DNA of 64,000 nucleotides. It comes from an uncultured Lachnospiraceae bacterium. Lineage in GTDB: Bacteria > Bacillota > Clostridia > Lachnospirales > Lachnospiraceae. Location of the stretch: assembly GCA_902789175.1 (NCBI GenBank), contig CADANF010000001.1, positions 62,001-126,000 of the forward strand, written 5' to 3'. Positions 34,913-44,226 of this stretch are shown here, piece by piece; within the stretch, counting starts at the first letter, position 1; the number at the start of each line of letters is the position of its first letter. The translations under genes were made by a program, and so were the position numbers. The notes beneath the pieces were generated by a model, which saw only the letters and a list, made by a program, of their open reading frames with translations, made no database searches and was not told the DNA's origin.

Positions 34913-34943
34913 TTGACAGTGACGTTACGTCACCCGTTATGAT
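34913..34943 (+). promoter_or_regulatory. MerR-type promoter of the rhamnose/polysaccharide operon
   Basis: TTGACA (34913-34918) and TATGAT (34938-34943) are separated by 19 bases. The spacer contains GTGACGTTACGTCAC (34919-34933), a 7-1-7 palindrome. Overlong 19-20-base spacers carrying a dyad are the hallmark of MerR-activated promoters. Confidence 0.65.
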
Positions 34944-34985
34944 ACCTCCAGATAGAAAAAAATAATCTATTTGGAGGTTTTATTT
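34944..34985 (+). terminator. Hairpin that includes the rfbB ribosome binding site
   Basis: The arms 34944-34956 and 34966-34978 pair over 13 bases with one mismatch and are followed by TTTATTT. The right arm contains GGAGG of rfbB. RNA from the rfb promoter would start near 34950 and lack half of the left arm, while read-through RNA would form the full hairpin. Confidence 0.6.
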
Positions 34986-36020
34986 ATGAATATTGTAGTA
35001 ACAGGCGGAGCAGGATTTATAGGAAGTAATTTCGTATTCCATATGTTAAAGAAGTATCCTGATTATCGTATCGTTTGTATTGATGCCCTTACTTATGCAG
35101 GAAATTTATCAACACTTGCACCTGTAATGGACAATCCTAATTTCAGATTTGTAAAACTTGATATATGTGACAGAGTAGGAGTAGATAAATTATTTGAAGA
35201 GGAAAAGCCTGATATCATTGTTAACTTTGCAGCAGAGTCTCATGTTGACAGATCTATTGAGAATCCAGAGATCTTCCTTCAGACTAACATCATTGGTACA
35301 GCAGTACTTATGGATGCCTGCAGAAAGTATGGAATCAAGCGTTACCATCAGGTTTCAACTGATGAGGTATATGGAGATCTTCCATTAGACAGACCTGATC
35401 TTTTCTTCCACGAAGATACACCAATCCATACATCAAGCCCATATTCAACATCAAAGGCTTCTGCAGACCTTCTTGTAATGGCATATTATAGAACTTATGG
35501 TCTTCCTGTAACTATCAGTCGTTGCTCGAATAACTACGGACCTTATCAGTTTCCAGAGAAGCTTATTCCACTTATGATCGCTAATGCCCTTGCCGATAAG
35601 CCGCTTCCTGTATATGGAGAAGGACTTAATGTTCGTGACTGGCTCTATGTTGAAGATCACTGCAAGGCAATCGATCTTATCATTCATAATGGTACAGTTG
35701 GTGAGGTTTATAACATCGGCGGACATAATGAAATGAAAAATATTGATATTGTTAAGCTTATCTGCGAATATCTTGAGAAGCCAGAATCACTTATCACATA
35801 TGTAACTGATAGAAAAGGACATGATCAGAGATATGCTATCGACCCAACAAAGATCCATAGCGAATTAGGATGGCTTCCTGAGACAATGTTTAAAGATGGT
35901 ATCAAGATGACAATCCAGTGGTATCTTGATAACAAAGACTGGTGGGAAAATATCATCAGCGGAGAATATCAGAATTATTATAAGGAAATGTACGGAAAGA
36001 AAGAAGTACTTGATAAATAA
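34986..36020 (+). CDS. rfbB: dTDP-glucose 4,6-dehydratase
   Basis: 344 residues from ATG 34986, behind TTGGAGG. It is an extended short-chain dehydrogenase: NAD site GGAGFIGSNF, catalytic YSTSKAS with Tyr and Lys, the substrate Asp-Glu in STDEVYGDLP, and SNNYGPYQFPEKLIP. It makes dTDP-4-keto-6-deoxyglucose, the second step to dTDP-rhamnose. First of four rfb genes in order B-D-A-C. Confidence 0.95.
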   Translation: MNIVVTGGAGFIGSNFVFHMLKKYPDYRIVCIDALTYAGNLSTLAPVMDNPNFRFVKLDICDRVGVDKLFEEEKPDIIVNFAAESHVDRSIENPEIFLQTNIIGTAVLMDACRKYGIKRYHQVSTDEVYGDLPLDRPDLFFHEDTPIHTSSPYSTSKASADLLVMAYYRTYGLPVTISRCSNNYGPYQFPEKLIPLMIANALADKPLPVYGEGLNVRDWLYVEDHCKAIDLIIHNGTVGEVYNIGGHNEMKNIDIVKLICEYLEKPESLITYVTDRKGHDQRYAIDPTKIHSELGWLPETMFKDGIKMTIQWYLDNKDWWENIISGEYQNYYKEMYGKKEVLDK

Positions 36021-36043
36021 GAATTAATATCCGGAGGCAGTCG

Positions 36044-36967
36044 ATGAAAGTTTTAGTTACAGGCGTTTGTGGTCAGTTAGGCCATGACGTAATGAATGAA
36101 CTTAATAGTAGAGGATATGATGGCATAGGCTCAGATTTAAGTCGTTTCTATAATGGCATACAGGATGATACAGCAGTAACAAAAATGCCATATATTTCAA
36201 TGGATATCACTGATAAGAAAATGGTAGATAAGACTATTTCTGAAGTTGGTCCCGATGTGATCATCCATTGCGCAGCCTGGACACAGGTTGATGCAGCTGA
36301 AGATGAAGATAAAAAGGATTTAGTCAGAGCGATAAATGTTGACGGAACTAAAAATATAGCCGAAGCTGCAAAGAAGATTGATGCAAAGATGGTTTATATA
36401 AGCACTGATTATGTATTTAACGGTGAAGGAGAAACACCATGGAAGCCAGATGACAAGGATTATGCTCCTCTTAATGTGTATGGAGAGACTAAACTTGGTG
36501 GTGAAAAGGCAGTTTCAGAAACATTAGATAAATATTTCATAGTTAGAATTGCCTGGGTATTTGGACTTAATGGCAAGAATTTTATTAAGACAATGCTTAA
36601 TGTAGCAAAAAATCATGATACTGTAAGAGTTGTATCAGATCAGGTGGGAACACCTACGTATACTCTGGATCTTTCAAGACTTCTTGTAGATATGATAGAG
36701 ACTGACAGATATGGTTATTATCATGCTACAAATGAGGGCGGCTATATATCATGGTATGATTTTACAAAGGAGATTTATAAACAGGCTGGTCTTAGTACTA
36801 CGGTCCTTCCGGTAACAACAGAAGAATATGGAGTATCAAAGGCAAAACGTCCATTTAATTCACGACTTGACAAGAAAAAACTTGTAGAAGCTGGATTTAA
36901 GCCTCTTCCAGATTGGAAAGATGCTTTAGGACGTTATTTAACAGCTATGGGGGAAATGGAGGATTAA
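36044..36967 (+). CDS. rfbD: dTDP-4-dehydrorhamnose reductase
   Basis: 307 residues. NADPH site [11 protein letters not shown], catalytic pair in YGETKLGGE and motif [12 protein letters not shown] are those of RmlD, the last step to dTDP-L-rhamnose. CCGGAGGCAG precedes the start. rfbA follows after two bases. Confidence 0.94.
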   Translation: MKVLVTGVCGQLGHDVMNELNSRGYDGIGSDLSRFYNGIQDDTAVTKMPYISMDITDKKMVDKTISEVGPDVIIHCAAWTQVDAAEDEDKKDLVRAINVDGTKNIAEAAKKIDAKMVYISTDYVFNGEGETPWKPDDKDYAPLNVYGETKLGGEKAVSETLDKYFIVRIAWVFGLNGKNFIKTMLNVAKNHDTVRVVSDQVGTPTYTLDLSRLLVDMIETDRYGYYHATNEGGYISWYDFTKEIYKQAGLSTTVLPVTTEEYGVSKAKRPFNSRLDKKKLVEAGFKPLPDWKDALGRYLTAMGEMED

Positions 36968-36969
36968 TT

Positions 36970-37854
36970 ATGAAAGGTATAGTACTTGCTGGTGGGTCTG
37001 GTACAAGACTTTATCCGCTTACAATGGTTACAAGTAAACAGTTACTTCCGATATTTGATAAACCGATGATCTATTATCCTTTGTCAACACTTATGCTGGC
37101 AGGAATAAAGGATATACTTATCATCTCAACACCTGAAGACACTCCAAGATTTGAAGCGTTATTAGGGGATGGACATCAGTTCGGTATAAATTTAAGCTAC
37201 AAGGTACAGCCTTCTCCGGACGGACTTGCTCAGGCATTTACTTTAGGAGAAGAGTTTATTATTGGTGAGCCTTGTGCTATGGTACTTGGAGATAACATTT
37301 TCTATGGAAATGGATTTGGTTCTACTTTAAGAAAAGCTGCCAGTGATGCTGAAAATGGCAAGGCAACAGTTTTTGGTTATTATGTAAATGATCCTCATAG
37401 ATTTGGAATAGTTGAATTTGATGAAGAAGGAAGAGCTATCTCTATTGAAGAGAAGCCTGATAATCCAAAATCAAATTATGCTGTAACAGGACTTTATTTT
37501 TACCCGGCAGGAGTAAGTAAAAGAGCTTGGGAGGTTAAGCCTTCTAAGAGAGGCGAACTGGAGATAACAACTTTAAATGATATGTATCTTCAGGATAATT
37601 TGCTTAATGTACAGCTTCTTGGTCGTGGTTTTGCATGGCTTGATACAGGGACAATGGAAAGTCTTCTTGAAGCAGCGGAATTTGTTAAGACCATAGAAAC
37701 TCTTCAGGGAATCATGATATCAGCACCTGAAGAGATCGCTTTTATCAATAAGTGGATCTCAAAAGATGAACTTATGGTTTCTGCTGAAAGATATGGAAAG
37801 AGCAGATATGGGCAGCATTTAAAACAGGTTGCTCTTGGAAAAGTAAAATATTAA
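36970..37854 (+). CDS. rfbA: Glucose-1-phosphate thymidylyltransferase
   Basis: 294 residues from ATG 36970, with GGAGGATT upstream inside the end of rfbD. The nucleotidyl-transferase signature is [16 protein letters not shown]; further motifs are [27 protein letters not shown] and GFAWLDTGT. It makes dTDP-glucose, the first step of the rhamnose route. A 16-base-pair hairpin separates it from rfbC. Confidence 0.96.
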   Translation: MKGIVLAGGSGTRLYPLTMVTSKQLLPIFDKPMIYYPLSTLMLAGIKDILIISTPEDTPRFEALLGDGHQFGINLSYKVQPSPDGLAQAFTLGEEFIIGEPCAMVLGDNIFYGNGFGSTLRKAASDAENGKATVFGYYVNDPHRFGIVEFDEEGRAISIEEKPDNPKSNYAVTGLYFYPAGVSKRAWEVKPSKRGELEITTLNDMYLQDNLLNVQLLGRGFAWLDTGTMESLLEAAEFVKTIETLQGIMISAPEEIAFINKWISKDELMVSAERYGKSRYGQHLKQVALGKVKY

Positions 37855-37862
37855 TTTTAATT

Positions 37863-37897
37863 ACTACTGTATTTAACAGACTGTTAGATACAGTAGT
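37863..37897 (+). promoter_or_regulatory. Intra-operon hairpin between rfbA and rfbC
   Basis: The arms 37863-37878 and 37882-37897 pair over 16 bases with one wobble around a 3-base loop. Only a weak T-rich sequence follows, so RNA processing, 3'-end protection or partial termination all fit. Confidence 0.6.
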
Positions 37898-37924
37898 TTG
37901 TTATGTGAGATAGGAGATATAAAA

Positions 37925-38533
37925 ATGGGACAGATTAATGTTGAAAAGAATGTTGGCGGAATTGAAGGACTCTGTGTTATAACACCTCAGGTGCATGGCG
38001 ATGAGAGAGGATATTTCATGGAAACTTATAATGAGAATGACATGAAGGAAGCTGGATTTGATATTAAATTCGTGCAGGATAATCAGTCAATGTCAACTAA
38101 GGGTGTACTTCGTGGACTTCATTTCCAGAAGCAGTTTCCACAGTGCAAATTAGTTCGGGCCGTACGTGGTGAAGTATTTGACGTTGCTGTAGATTTAAGA
38201 GCAGATTCAAAGACTTATGGAAAGTGGTATGGAGTTATCCTTTCAGCTGAGAATAAGACACAGTTCCTTATTCCTGAAGGATTTGCTCATGGATTCCTCG
38301 TGCTTTCAGATGAAGCAGAGTTTTGTTATAAGGTAAATGATTTCTATCACCCAAACGATGAGGGCGGCATGGCTTGGAATGACCCTGAGATCGGTATTGA
38401 GTGGCCAGGCCTTTGTGGAGAATATAATGGAAGTGCTTCTGCTGAAGGTTATACTTTAAGTGATGGTACAGCTCTTAATCTCTCAGATAAAGATCAGAAG
38501 TGGCTTGGGCTTAAAAGTACATTTAAGTTCTAA
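37925..38533 (+). CDS. rfbC: dTDP-4-dehydrorhamnose 3,5-epimerase
   Basis: 202 residues from ATG 37925, behind AGGAGAT. It is the RmlC cupin: FMETYNENDMKEAGFDIKFV, LRGLHFQKQFPQ with catalytic His, GEVFDVAVDLR and IPEGFAHGFLVLSD. It completes the dTDP-rhamnose set. A second promoter follows for the glycosyltransferase genes. Confidence 0.95.
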   Translation: MGQINVEKNVGGIEGLCVITPQVHGDERGYFMETYNENDMKEAGFDIKFVQDNQSMSTKGVLRGLHFQKQFPQCKLVRAVRGEVFDVAVDLRADSKTYGKWYGVILSAENKTQFLIPEGFAHGFLVLSDEAEFCYKVNDFYHPNDEGGMAWNDPEIGIEWPGLCGEYNGSASAEGYTLSDGTALNLSDKDQKWLGLKSTFKF

Positions 38534-38536
38534 AGA

Positions 38537-38565
38537 TTGAAATAATACAGGATTTTCAGTATAAT
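38537..38565 (+). promoter_or_regulatory. Predicted promoter of the glycosyltransferase operon
   Basis: TTGAAA (38537-38542), a 17-base spacer and a perfect TATAAT (38560-38565), three bases after the rfbC stop. It allows expression of the assembly genes apart from rfbBDAC. Confidence 0.7.
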
Positions 38566-38595
38566 TAAAAAATTAAAATATAAGGGGAATTCTAT

Positions 38596-39807
38596 ATGCA
38601 GCATGTGTTTATCATTGGCTCAAAAGGCCTTGGAAACTACGGCGGATATGAAACATTCGTCGATAAGCTTACAGAATATCATCAGAATAATAAGAACATT
38701 AAATATCATATAGCCTGCAAAGAGAATGGCAGTGGATATATGGATGAGGACAAGTTAACAGGTGTTAAAAAGATCAATCCTCATTGTTTCGTATATCATA
38801 ATGCAGACTGTTTTAAGATACATATACCTGAAAAGATAGGAGCAGCACAGGCTATCTATTATGATATCGCTTCTCTTAAGGTATTTATTAAATATTGTAA
38901 GAAAAATGACATTAAGGATCCCATTTTCTATATCCTTGCGTGTCGTATTGGACCATTTATCAGTAAGTATAAGAAACAGATTGAAAAATTAGGAGGAAAA
39001 CTCTTAGTTAATCCAGACGGTCATGAATGGATGAGAGCAAAATGGTCTAAGCCTGTAAGAAAATATTGGAAAGAATCAGAGAAGGGCATGGTTAAATCTG
39101 CTGACCTTCTTGTTTGTGATTCTGTAAATATTGAGAAATATATCCATGATGAATATGCAAAGTATGATCCTGCTACTACATTTATAGCTTATGGTGCAGA
39201 TATAAAACCAAGTATTCTTAATGATGATGATAAAAAAATAACAGACTGGTATAAAGAAAAAGGTCTTACAAAGAATGATTATTATGTTGTAGTTGGAAGA
39301 TTTGTTCCAGAGAATAACTTTGAGACCATGATAAGAGAATTCATGAAGTCCGGTTCTAAGAAGGATCTTGCGATAATTACAACAAATGATGATAAATTCC
39401 TTGCAGAACTTGATTCAAAACTTCATTTTAAAGAAGATAAGAGGATTAAATTTGTAGGAACAGTATATGATCAGGAATTACTTAAGAAGATCAGAGAAAA
39501 TGCCTATGGTTATTTCCATGGTCATTCTGTAGGCGGTACAAATCCTTCTCTTCTTGAAGCTCTTGGCTCTACCAGATTAAATCTTCTTTTGGATGTAGGA
39601 TTTAATAAAGAAGTAGGAGAGGATGCTGCTCTTTACTGGAGTAAGGAAGAAGGAAATCTTGCTTCTCTTATTGATAAAGCAGATCTTTTGTCAGATGAAG
39701 AATTAAATGATTTTGGCGAAAAGGCAAAGAAGAGAATAAGTGACGCATACAGCTGGCAGTTTATTGCTGAAAGATATGCTGAAATATTTGGAATAAACAA
39801 AAAATAA
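38596..39807 (+). CDS. Rhamnosyltransferase (DUF1972/Cps2T-like)
   Basis: 403 residues. The N-terminus IIGSKGLGNYGGYETFVDKL and the motif NPDGHEWMRAKW are those of DUF1972, the family of pneumococcal Cps2T, a beta-1,4-rhamnosyltransferase. The C-terminal GT4 part includes YVVVGRFVPENNFETMI and GHSVGGTNPSLLEAL. It likely adds the first rhamnose to a lipid-linked sugar on the cytoplasmic face. Its position directly behind rfbBDAC fits. Confidence 0.88.
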   Translation: MQHVFIIGSKGLGNYGGYETFVDKLTEYHQNNKNIKYHIACKENGSGYMDEDKLTGVKKINPHCFVYHNADCFKIHIPEKIGAAQAIYYDIASLKVFIKYCKKNDIKDPIFYILACRIGPFISKYKKQIEKLGGKLLVNPDGHEWMRAKWSKPVRKYWKESEKGMVKSADLLVCDSVNIEKYIHDEYAKYDPATTFIAYGADIKPSILNDDDKKITDWYKEKGLTKNDYYVVVGRFVPENNFETMIREFMKSGSKKDLAIITTNDDKFLAELDSKLHFKEDKRIKFVGTVYDQELLKKIRENAYGYFHGHSVGGTNPSLLEALGSTRLNLLLDVGFNKEVGEDAALYWSKEEGNLASLIDKADLLSDEELNDFGEKAKKRISDAYSWQFIAERYAEIFGINKK

Positions 39808-39818
39808 GGTGAAATATT

Positions 39819-41150
39819 TTGAATATATTACATTATGCATTAGGCTTTCCTCCATATAGAACTGGTGGATTAACTAAATATGTCATAGATCTTGCTAAGG
39901 AACAGGTGATGGAGGGACATAATGTCTCTCTTATCTGGCCTGGAGAGATAAAAATAATAGGCAGGAAAAACCGTATCAAAAAAAGACCTTCAGTTTATGG
40001 TATCAACAGTTTTGAAATTATAAATCCCCTTCCTGTTTCTTATGATGAAGGTATTGTTGATTTAATGGCATTTACACAAAATGGTGATAAGGAAGTTTAT
40101 ATAAAATTCCTTAAAGAAAATAATATAGAAGTGATCCATTTTCACACATTTATGGGGCTTCATGAAGAATTTGTAGATGCAGCAAAAGAGTTAGGTATAA
40201 GGACGGTTTATACAAGTCATGATTTCTTTGCTATATGTCCCAAAGTTACATTATGCAGAAATGGAAAGCTTTGTGAAGAGGTATTAGATTTTAGATCATG
40301 TCCTGAATGTAATTTGACAGCTTTGTCTATGAAAAAGATGATAATTCTTCAGTCACCTTTATACAGAACTCTTAAGGACAGTAGAATTGTTAAGAAACTT
40401 AGAAAACGTCATAGAGATACAGCATTAAATGAAGTGACAGATGATAAAGTGACAGGAAATAAATCTAAGAAAGCTAAACATGTTGGTTATTATATTCAGT
40501 TAAGGGCTTTCTATAAATTTATTTATGACAAGATAGATTTTATTCATTTTAACAGCTCTGTATCCAGGATGGTATATGATAAGTGTTTTGGAAAACATAG
40601 AGGAAAGGTAATTTCTATATCTCATGCCAATATCAGAGATAATAAAAAAGAAAAAAAATTCAGTGATGAATTAAGAATAACATATATTGCGGCGCCTAGT
40701 GCTGCAAAGGGGTATTATATGCTTATAGATACCCTTGATAAGTTATGGGAGGAAGGAAAACGATTCAGTTTAAATACACCTTTCATATCTCCTGTGGAAA
40801 GACCATATCTTAATTGCTTCGGACATTTTGATTCTGATGAATTAGGAAAGATATTTGATAATACAGATATTCTTGTTGCTCCAAGTGTATGGTACGAGAC
40901 CTTTGGTTTTACTGTACTTGAAGCACTTAGTTTTGGTGTGCCTGTACTTATCAGTGATCATGTAGGAGCAAAAGATATAATTCCTGATGATTCTTTACTT
41001 ATGTTTAAAGATCAGGACGAGCTTTATCAGATCTTAAAAGATGTAGATAAAGCTAAGTTAAAAGTGCTTAATAAGAATATAGTGAAGAATGTAAAGATAA
41101 AACTGCTTTCAGATCATGCGAAAGAATTAGAAAAGGAAGCATATAGGTAG
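39819..41150 (+). CDS. GT4-family glycosyltransferase
   Basis: 443 residues. The start is TTG at 39819 with AAGGTGA upstream. N-terminal PPYRTGGLTKYVIDLAKEQ and C-terminal PSVWYETFGFTVLEALSFGV show the GT-B fold and the nucleotide-sugar E-x7-E motif. A Cys cluster (AICPKVTLCRNGKLC, then CPEC) in the middle may bind metal. The sugar is unknown. It overlaps neither neighbour but sits 11 bases behind the rhamnosyltransferase. Confidence 0.88.
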   Translation: MNILHYALGFPPYRTGGLTKYVIDLAKEQVMEGHNVSLIWPGEIKIIGRKNRIKKRPSVYGINSFEIINPLPVSYDEGIVDLMAFTQNGDKEVYIKFLKENNIEVIHFHTFMGLHEEFVDAAKELGIRTVYTSHDFFAICPKVTLCRNGKLCEEVLDFRSCPECNLTALSMKKMIILQSPLYRTLKDSRIVKKLRKRHRDTALNEVTDDKVTGNKSKKAKHVGYYIQLRAFYKFIYDKIDFIHFNSSVSRMVYDKCFGKHRGKVISISHANIRDNKKEKKFSDELRITYIAAPSAAKGYYMLIDTLDKLWEEGKRFSLNTPFISPVERPYLNCFGHFDSDELGKIFDNTDILVAPSVWYETFGFTVLEALSFGVPVLISDHVGAKDIIPDDSLLMFKDQDELYQILKDVDKAKLKVLNKNIVKNVKIKLLSDHAKELEKEAYR

Positions 41151-41160
41151 CGGAGTATTT

Positions 41161-42303
41161 ATGGTAAAAGTACTTTATATTTTAAATAATGCATTTAACA
41201 GAGGTGGCACAGAAGCGGTTGTGCTTAATTATTATTCTCATATAGATCATAATGAGGTAGATATAGAATTTGCTGTTCATGCCACAGAAAAAGAATATGA
41301 TGAAAGTATCCTTACTCAGGAGTTACTTAAGCAAGGCGTTGTTATTCACAGGATAACTCCGCGTAAAGAAAGTATTGAAAAAAATAAGGAAGATTTAAGA
41401 AATTTATTTACTGAAATGAATTATGATATTGTCCATACTCATACAGATGCAGTAGGTTCCTATATCTTAAAGATTGCGAAAGAATGTAATATAAATATAA
41501 GAGTGGCACATAGTCACAATACTGCTTTTACTTTTAAGCCGGATTCATTAAAGTCATTTCTTAAATATATCTATTTAGAAAAGTGCAGATTGGATATAAG
41601 ACAGGCTGCGACAGAATATATGGCCTGCAGCAATGTGGCAGCGCAGTGGCTTTTCGGAAAGAAGAAAGCGAAAGAAACCTATATATTAAATAATGCCATA
41701 GATATAGGTAAATATGCTTATTCAGATAAGATAAGACAGGAAATAAGAAAACAGTATGGATTTAAAGAAGATGATCTTATCATTGGAAATGTAGGAAGAC
41801 TTGAACATCAGAAGAATCAGGCATTTCTCCTTGACGTATTAGCTGAGTTAAAGAAAACTAAAGATAATGTAAAGCTTCTTATCATCGGTGAAGGTTCTTT
41901 AAGAAAAGAATTAGAAGATAAGGCAAAAAAGATGTCTTTAGAAAATGATTTGTGCCTTCCTGGAAGCGTTGATAATGTTGAGAAAGTATTAAATGTTTTC
42001 GATATATTTGCATTTCCATCAATCTTTGAAGGATTTGCAGTGTCTATAATCGAGGCTCAGGCTAATGGACTTAAATGTATCGCAAATGACACTCCACGTG
42101 TGACTAAGGAGACAGATTTTACAAAGAATACGAGATGGATAGAGGCAAATGATCCTGTAATCTGGAAAAATGAAATTCTTGATATGGATTTTTCCAGAGA
42201 TAAAAATGCAGGAGAAAAGATAAAGGCTGCAGGATTTGATATAGTTTCTGAAGCAAAGAAACTTGAAGAATATTATAAGGGATTAGTTGAGAATGATCAG
42301 TGA
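41161..42303 (+). CDS. GT4-family glycosyltransferase (EpsF-like)
   Basis: 380 residues. NNAFNRGGTEAVVLNYY at the start, VGRLEHQKNQAFLLDVLAEL and FPSIFEGFAVSIIEAQANGL mark a GT-B, GT4-type enzyme similar to EpsF-like exopolysaccharide transferases. Donor and acceptor are unknown. It is tightly packed: the next gene starts before its stop codon. Confidence 0.88.
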   Translation: MVKVLYILNNAFNRGGTEAVVLNYYSHIDHNEVDIEFAVHATEKEYDESILTQELLKQGVVIHRITPRKESIEKNKEDLRNLFTEMNYDIVHTHTDAVGSYILKIAKECNINIRVAHSHNTAFTFKPDSLKSFLKYIYLEKCRLDIRQAATEYMACSNVAAQWLFGKKKAKETYILNNAIDIGKYAYSDKIRQEIRKQYGFKEDDLIIGNVGRLEHQKNQAFLLDVLAELKKTKDNVKLLIIGEGSLRKELEDKAKKMSLENDLCLPGSVDNVEKVLNVFDIFAFPSIFEGFAVSIIEAQANGLKCIANDTPRVTKETDFTKNTRWIEANDPVIWKNEILDMDFSRDKNAGEKIKAAGFDIVSEAKKLEEYYKGLVENDQ

Positions 42304-43288
42304 CAATGAAAAAATAGATATAGTAATGCCATGGGTAGATGGCTCTGATCCGGAATGGCTTAAGGAAAAGAGAGTATATAAGCCGGATACATCTGAGGAT
42401 GGAGTAAGATTCAGAGACTGGGAGGTACTTAAATACTGGTTCAGAGGTATAGAAAAATATGCTGACTGGGTAAATAAGGTACATTTTATAACCTGGGGAC
42501 ATATTCCAGCATGGCTTAATACTGACAATCCTAAACTGAATATTGTAAATCATAAGGATTATATTCCCGCTGAATATCTTCCGACATTCAGTTCACATAC
42601 AATAGAACTAAATATGCACAGGATAGATGGACTTGCTGATAGATTTGTCTATTTTAATGATGATATCTTTCTTTGCAGCAAAACTTCTAAGGAAGATTTC
42701 TTTAAAAATGGCCTTCCTTGTGATATGGCGGTTTTGTTTCCGAATCATGTAAATGGTACAAATAATCAGTTTGATCATATACTTCTTAATAATGCAGAAT
42801 ACTTTGCCAGACATTTTAATATTAAAGAAGTTATAAAAAAAGACAGAAGTAAGTGGCTCAATCTTAAATATGGTAAAAGTCTTATAAAGACTATGGTGCT
42901 TATGCTTTTCCCGGATTTTCCCGGAATTATGATGCATCATCAGCCTGTAAGTTTTAATAAGTCCACATTAGAGAGAGTCTGGGAAAAAGATGGGGAGCTT
43001 TTAGATGCTACCTGCAGACATAGATTTAGAGAAGCTACAGATATCAATCAGTTTGTATTTAGATATGATCAATTAGGGCGTGGAGAGTTTTCACCTTATA
43101 ATGTCTTTAAGAGAGGTGATTATCTTACCATAGGTAATGGAGTTGATTATTCTAAAGTACTTAATTCTGGATATAAGATAATATGCTTAAATGATACAGA
43201 TACTACAGTAGATTTTGATACAGAAAAGAAAAGACTTATAGCTGCCTTTGAAGCTAAATTTAAAGAGAAGTCTTCATTTGAGATTTAA
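42293..43288 (+). CDS. Stealth-family sugar-phosphate transferase
   Basis: About 331 residues from ATG 42293, overlapping the previous gene by 11 bases. Stealth conserved region 1 (IDIVMPWVDGSDPEWL) and region 2 (FRDWEVLKYWFRGIEKYADW, then FVYFNDDIFLC) are clear, and the late HHQPVSF fits region 3. Stealth proteins transfer hexose-1-phosphate to form phosphodiester-linked capsules. This predicts phosphate diesters in the glycan made here. Confidence 0.9.
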   Translation: MISDNEKIDIVMPWVDGSDPEWLKEKRVYKPDTSEDGVRFRDWEVLKYWFRGIEKYADWVNKVHFITWGHIPAWLNTDNPKLNIVNHKDYIPAEYLPTFSSHTIELNMHRIDGLADRFVYFNDDIFLCSKTSKEDFFKNGLPCDMAVLFPNHVNGTNNQFDHILLNNAEYFARHFNIKEVIKKDRSKWLNLKYGKSLIKTMVLMLFPDFPGIMMHHQPVSFNKSTLERVWEKDGELLDATCRHRFREATDINQFVFRYDQLGRGEFSPYNVFKRGDYLTIGNGVDYSKVLNSGYKIICLNDTDTTVDFDTEKKRLIAAFEAKFKEKSSFEI

Positions 43289-43303
43289 GAGGAGAGTTTT
43301 TAT

Positions 43304-44215
43304 ATGGATATATTTTTTAATGTATTACATTATAATTCTTTCAAGGCTACAAGCATGTGCGTGGATTCTCTTTTAGGATTAGATAATATAAAGAATTCGA
43401 AAATCCTTATATTTGATAATAATTCTAATAATGACAGCTTTAAACAGTTAGAAGAAAGATATAAAGAATGTGAAAATATAATCTTATTTCATAATTCAAA
43501 TAATGATGGTTTTTCAAAAGGAATGAATAAGGCTTACAAAATGGCGAAAGCTTATGGGCCTCAGTTTATCATCTGCCTTAACAATGATATTGAGATAAAG
43601 CAAAAAGATTTTATAGATAGATTACATGATATTTATGATAAGACAGATGCTTATCTTATAGGGCCGGATATTTATAATCCTAGAGAAAAGAAACATCAGT
43701 CACCAATGTATAGCGAAGTTGTTCCTTCTTCTAAGATTGATAAATTAATTGAAGGAAGAAAAAAAGAGATGGAGAATATTGACGCTGCTATCAGTCTTTA
43801 TCAGCATAGCGAGAAGATGCGTAAATATAGAAATCTTATTCCGTCCAAGTTATTAGAGATCAGAAATAAAAGAAAAGGTGAGGATATCATCACTTTATAT
43901 AAAGAGAAGGAATTACAAGGAACTGTACTTCAGGGATCGTGCCTGATATTTACAAAAAAATATATAGAAAAAGAAGAAGTGTGCTTTGAACCTGATACAG
44001 GTTTTTATGCTGAGGAACTACTTCTTTCCTTAAAATGTAAAACTCTTAAGTATGATACAGTTTATTCAAGTGATATAAAGGTTATTCACTGGCATGGGAT
44101 TTCCAGTGGATTTAAGTCAGTTCCATCAAGAGATGCTCTGATCACTAAGAATGAAAGACTTATTCATGCTTATGAAGTTTATAAAGACTGCTATGATAAT
44201 AATCCTTGGGCTTAA
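43304..44215 (+). CDS. GT2-family glycosyltransferase
   Basis: 303 residues. A GT-A fold, with DNNSNNDSFKQLEE near the start and the DxD-like NNDIEI; DGFSKGMNKAYKMAK is typical of rhamnosyltransferase-like GT2 proteins. A Lys/Glu-rich insertion (about 140-200) is unusual. AGGAGAG precedes the ATG. Sugar unknown; rhamnose is plausible. Confidence 0.87.
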   Translation: MDIFFNVLHYNSFKATSMCVDSLLGLDNIKNSKILIFDNNSNNDSFKQLEERYKECENIILFHNSNNDGFSKGMNKAYKMAKAYGPQFIICLNNDIEIKQKDFIDRLHDIYDKTDAYLIGPDIYNPREKKHQSPMYSEVVPSSKIDKLIEGRKKEMENIDAAISLYQHSEKMRKYRNLIPSKLLEIRNKRKGEDIITLYKEKELQGTVLQGSCLIFTKKYIEKEEVCFEPDTGFYAEELLLSLKCKTLKYDTVYSSDIKVIHWHGISSGFKSVPSRDALITKNERLIHAYEVYKDCYDNNPWA

Positions 44216-44226
44216 GGGTAGATGAT

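Noticed and set aside
42293-42303. Frameshift between the glycosyltransferase and Stealth genes
   Set aside because: Both have complete domains; the 11-base overlap is ordinary translational coupling in a packed operon.
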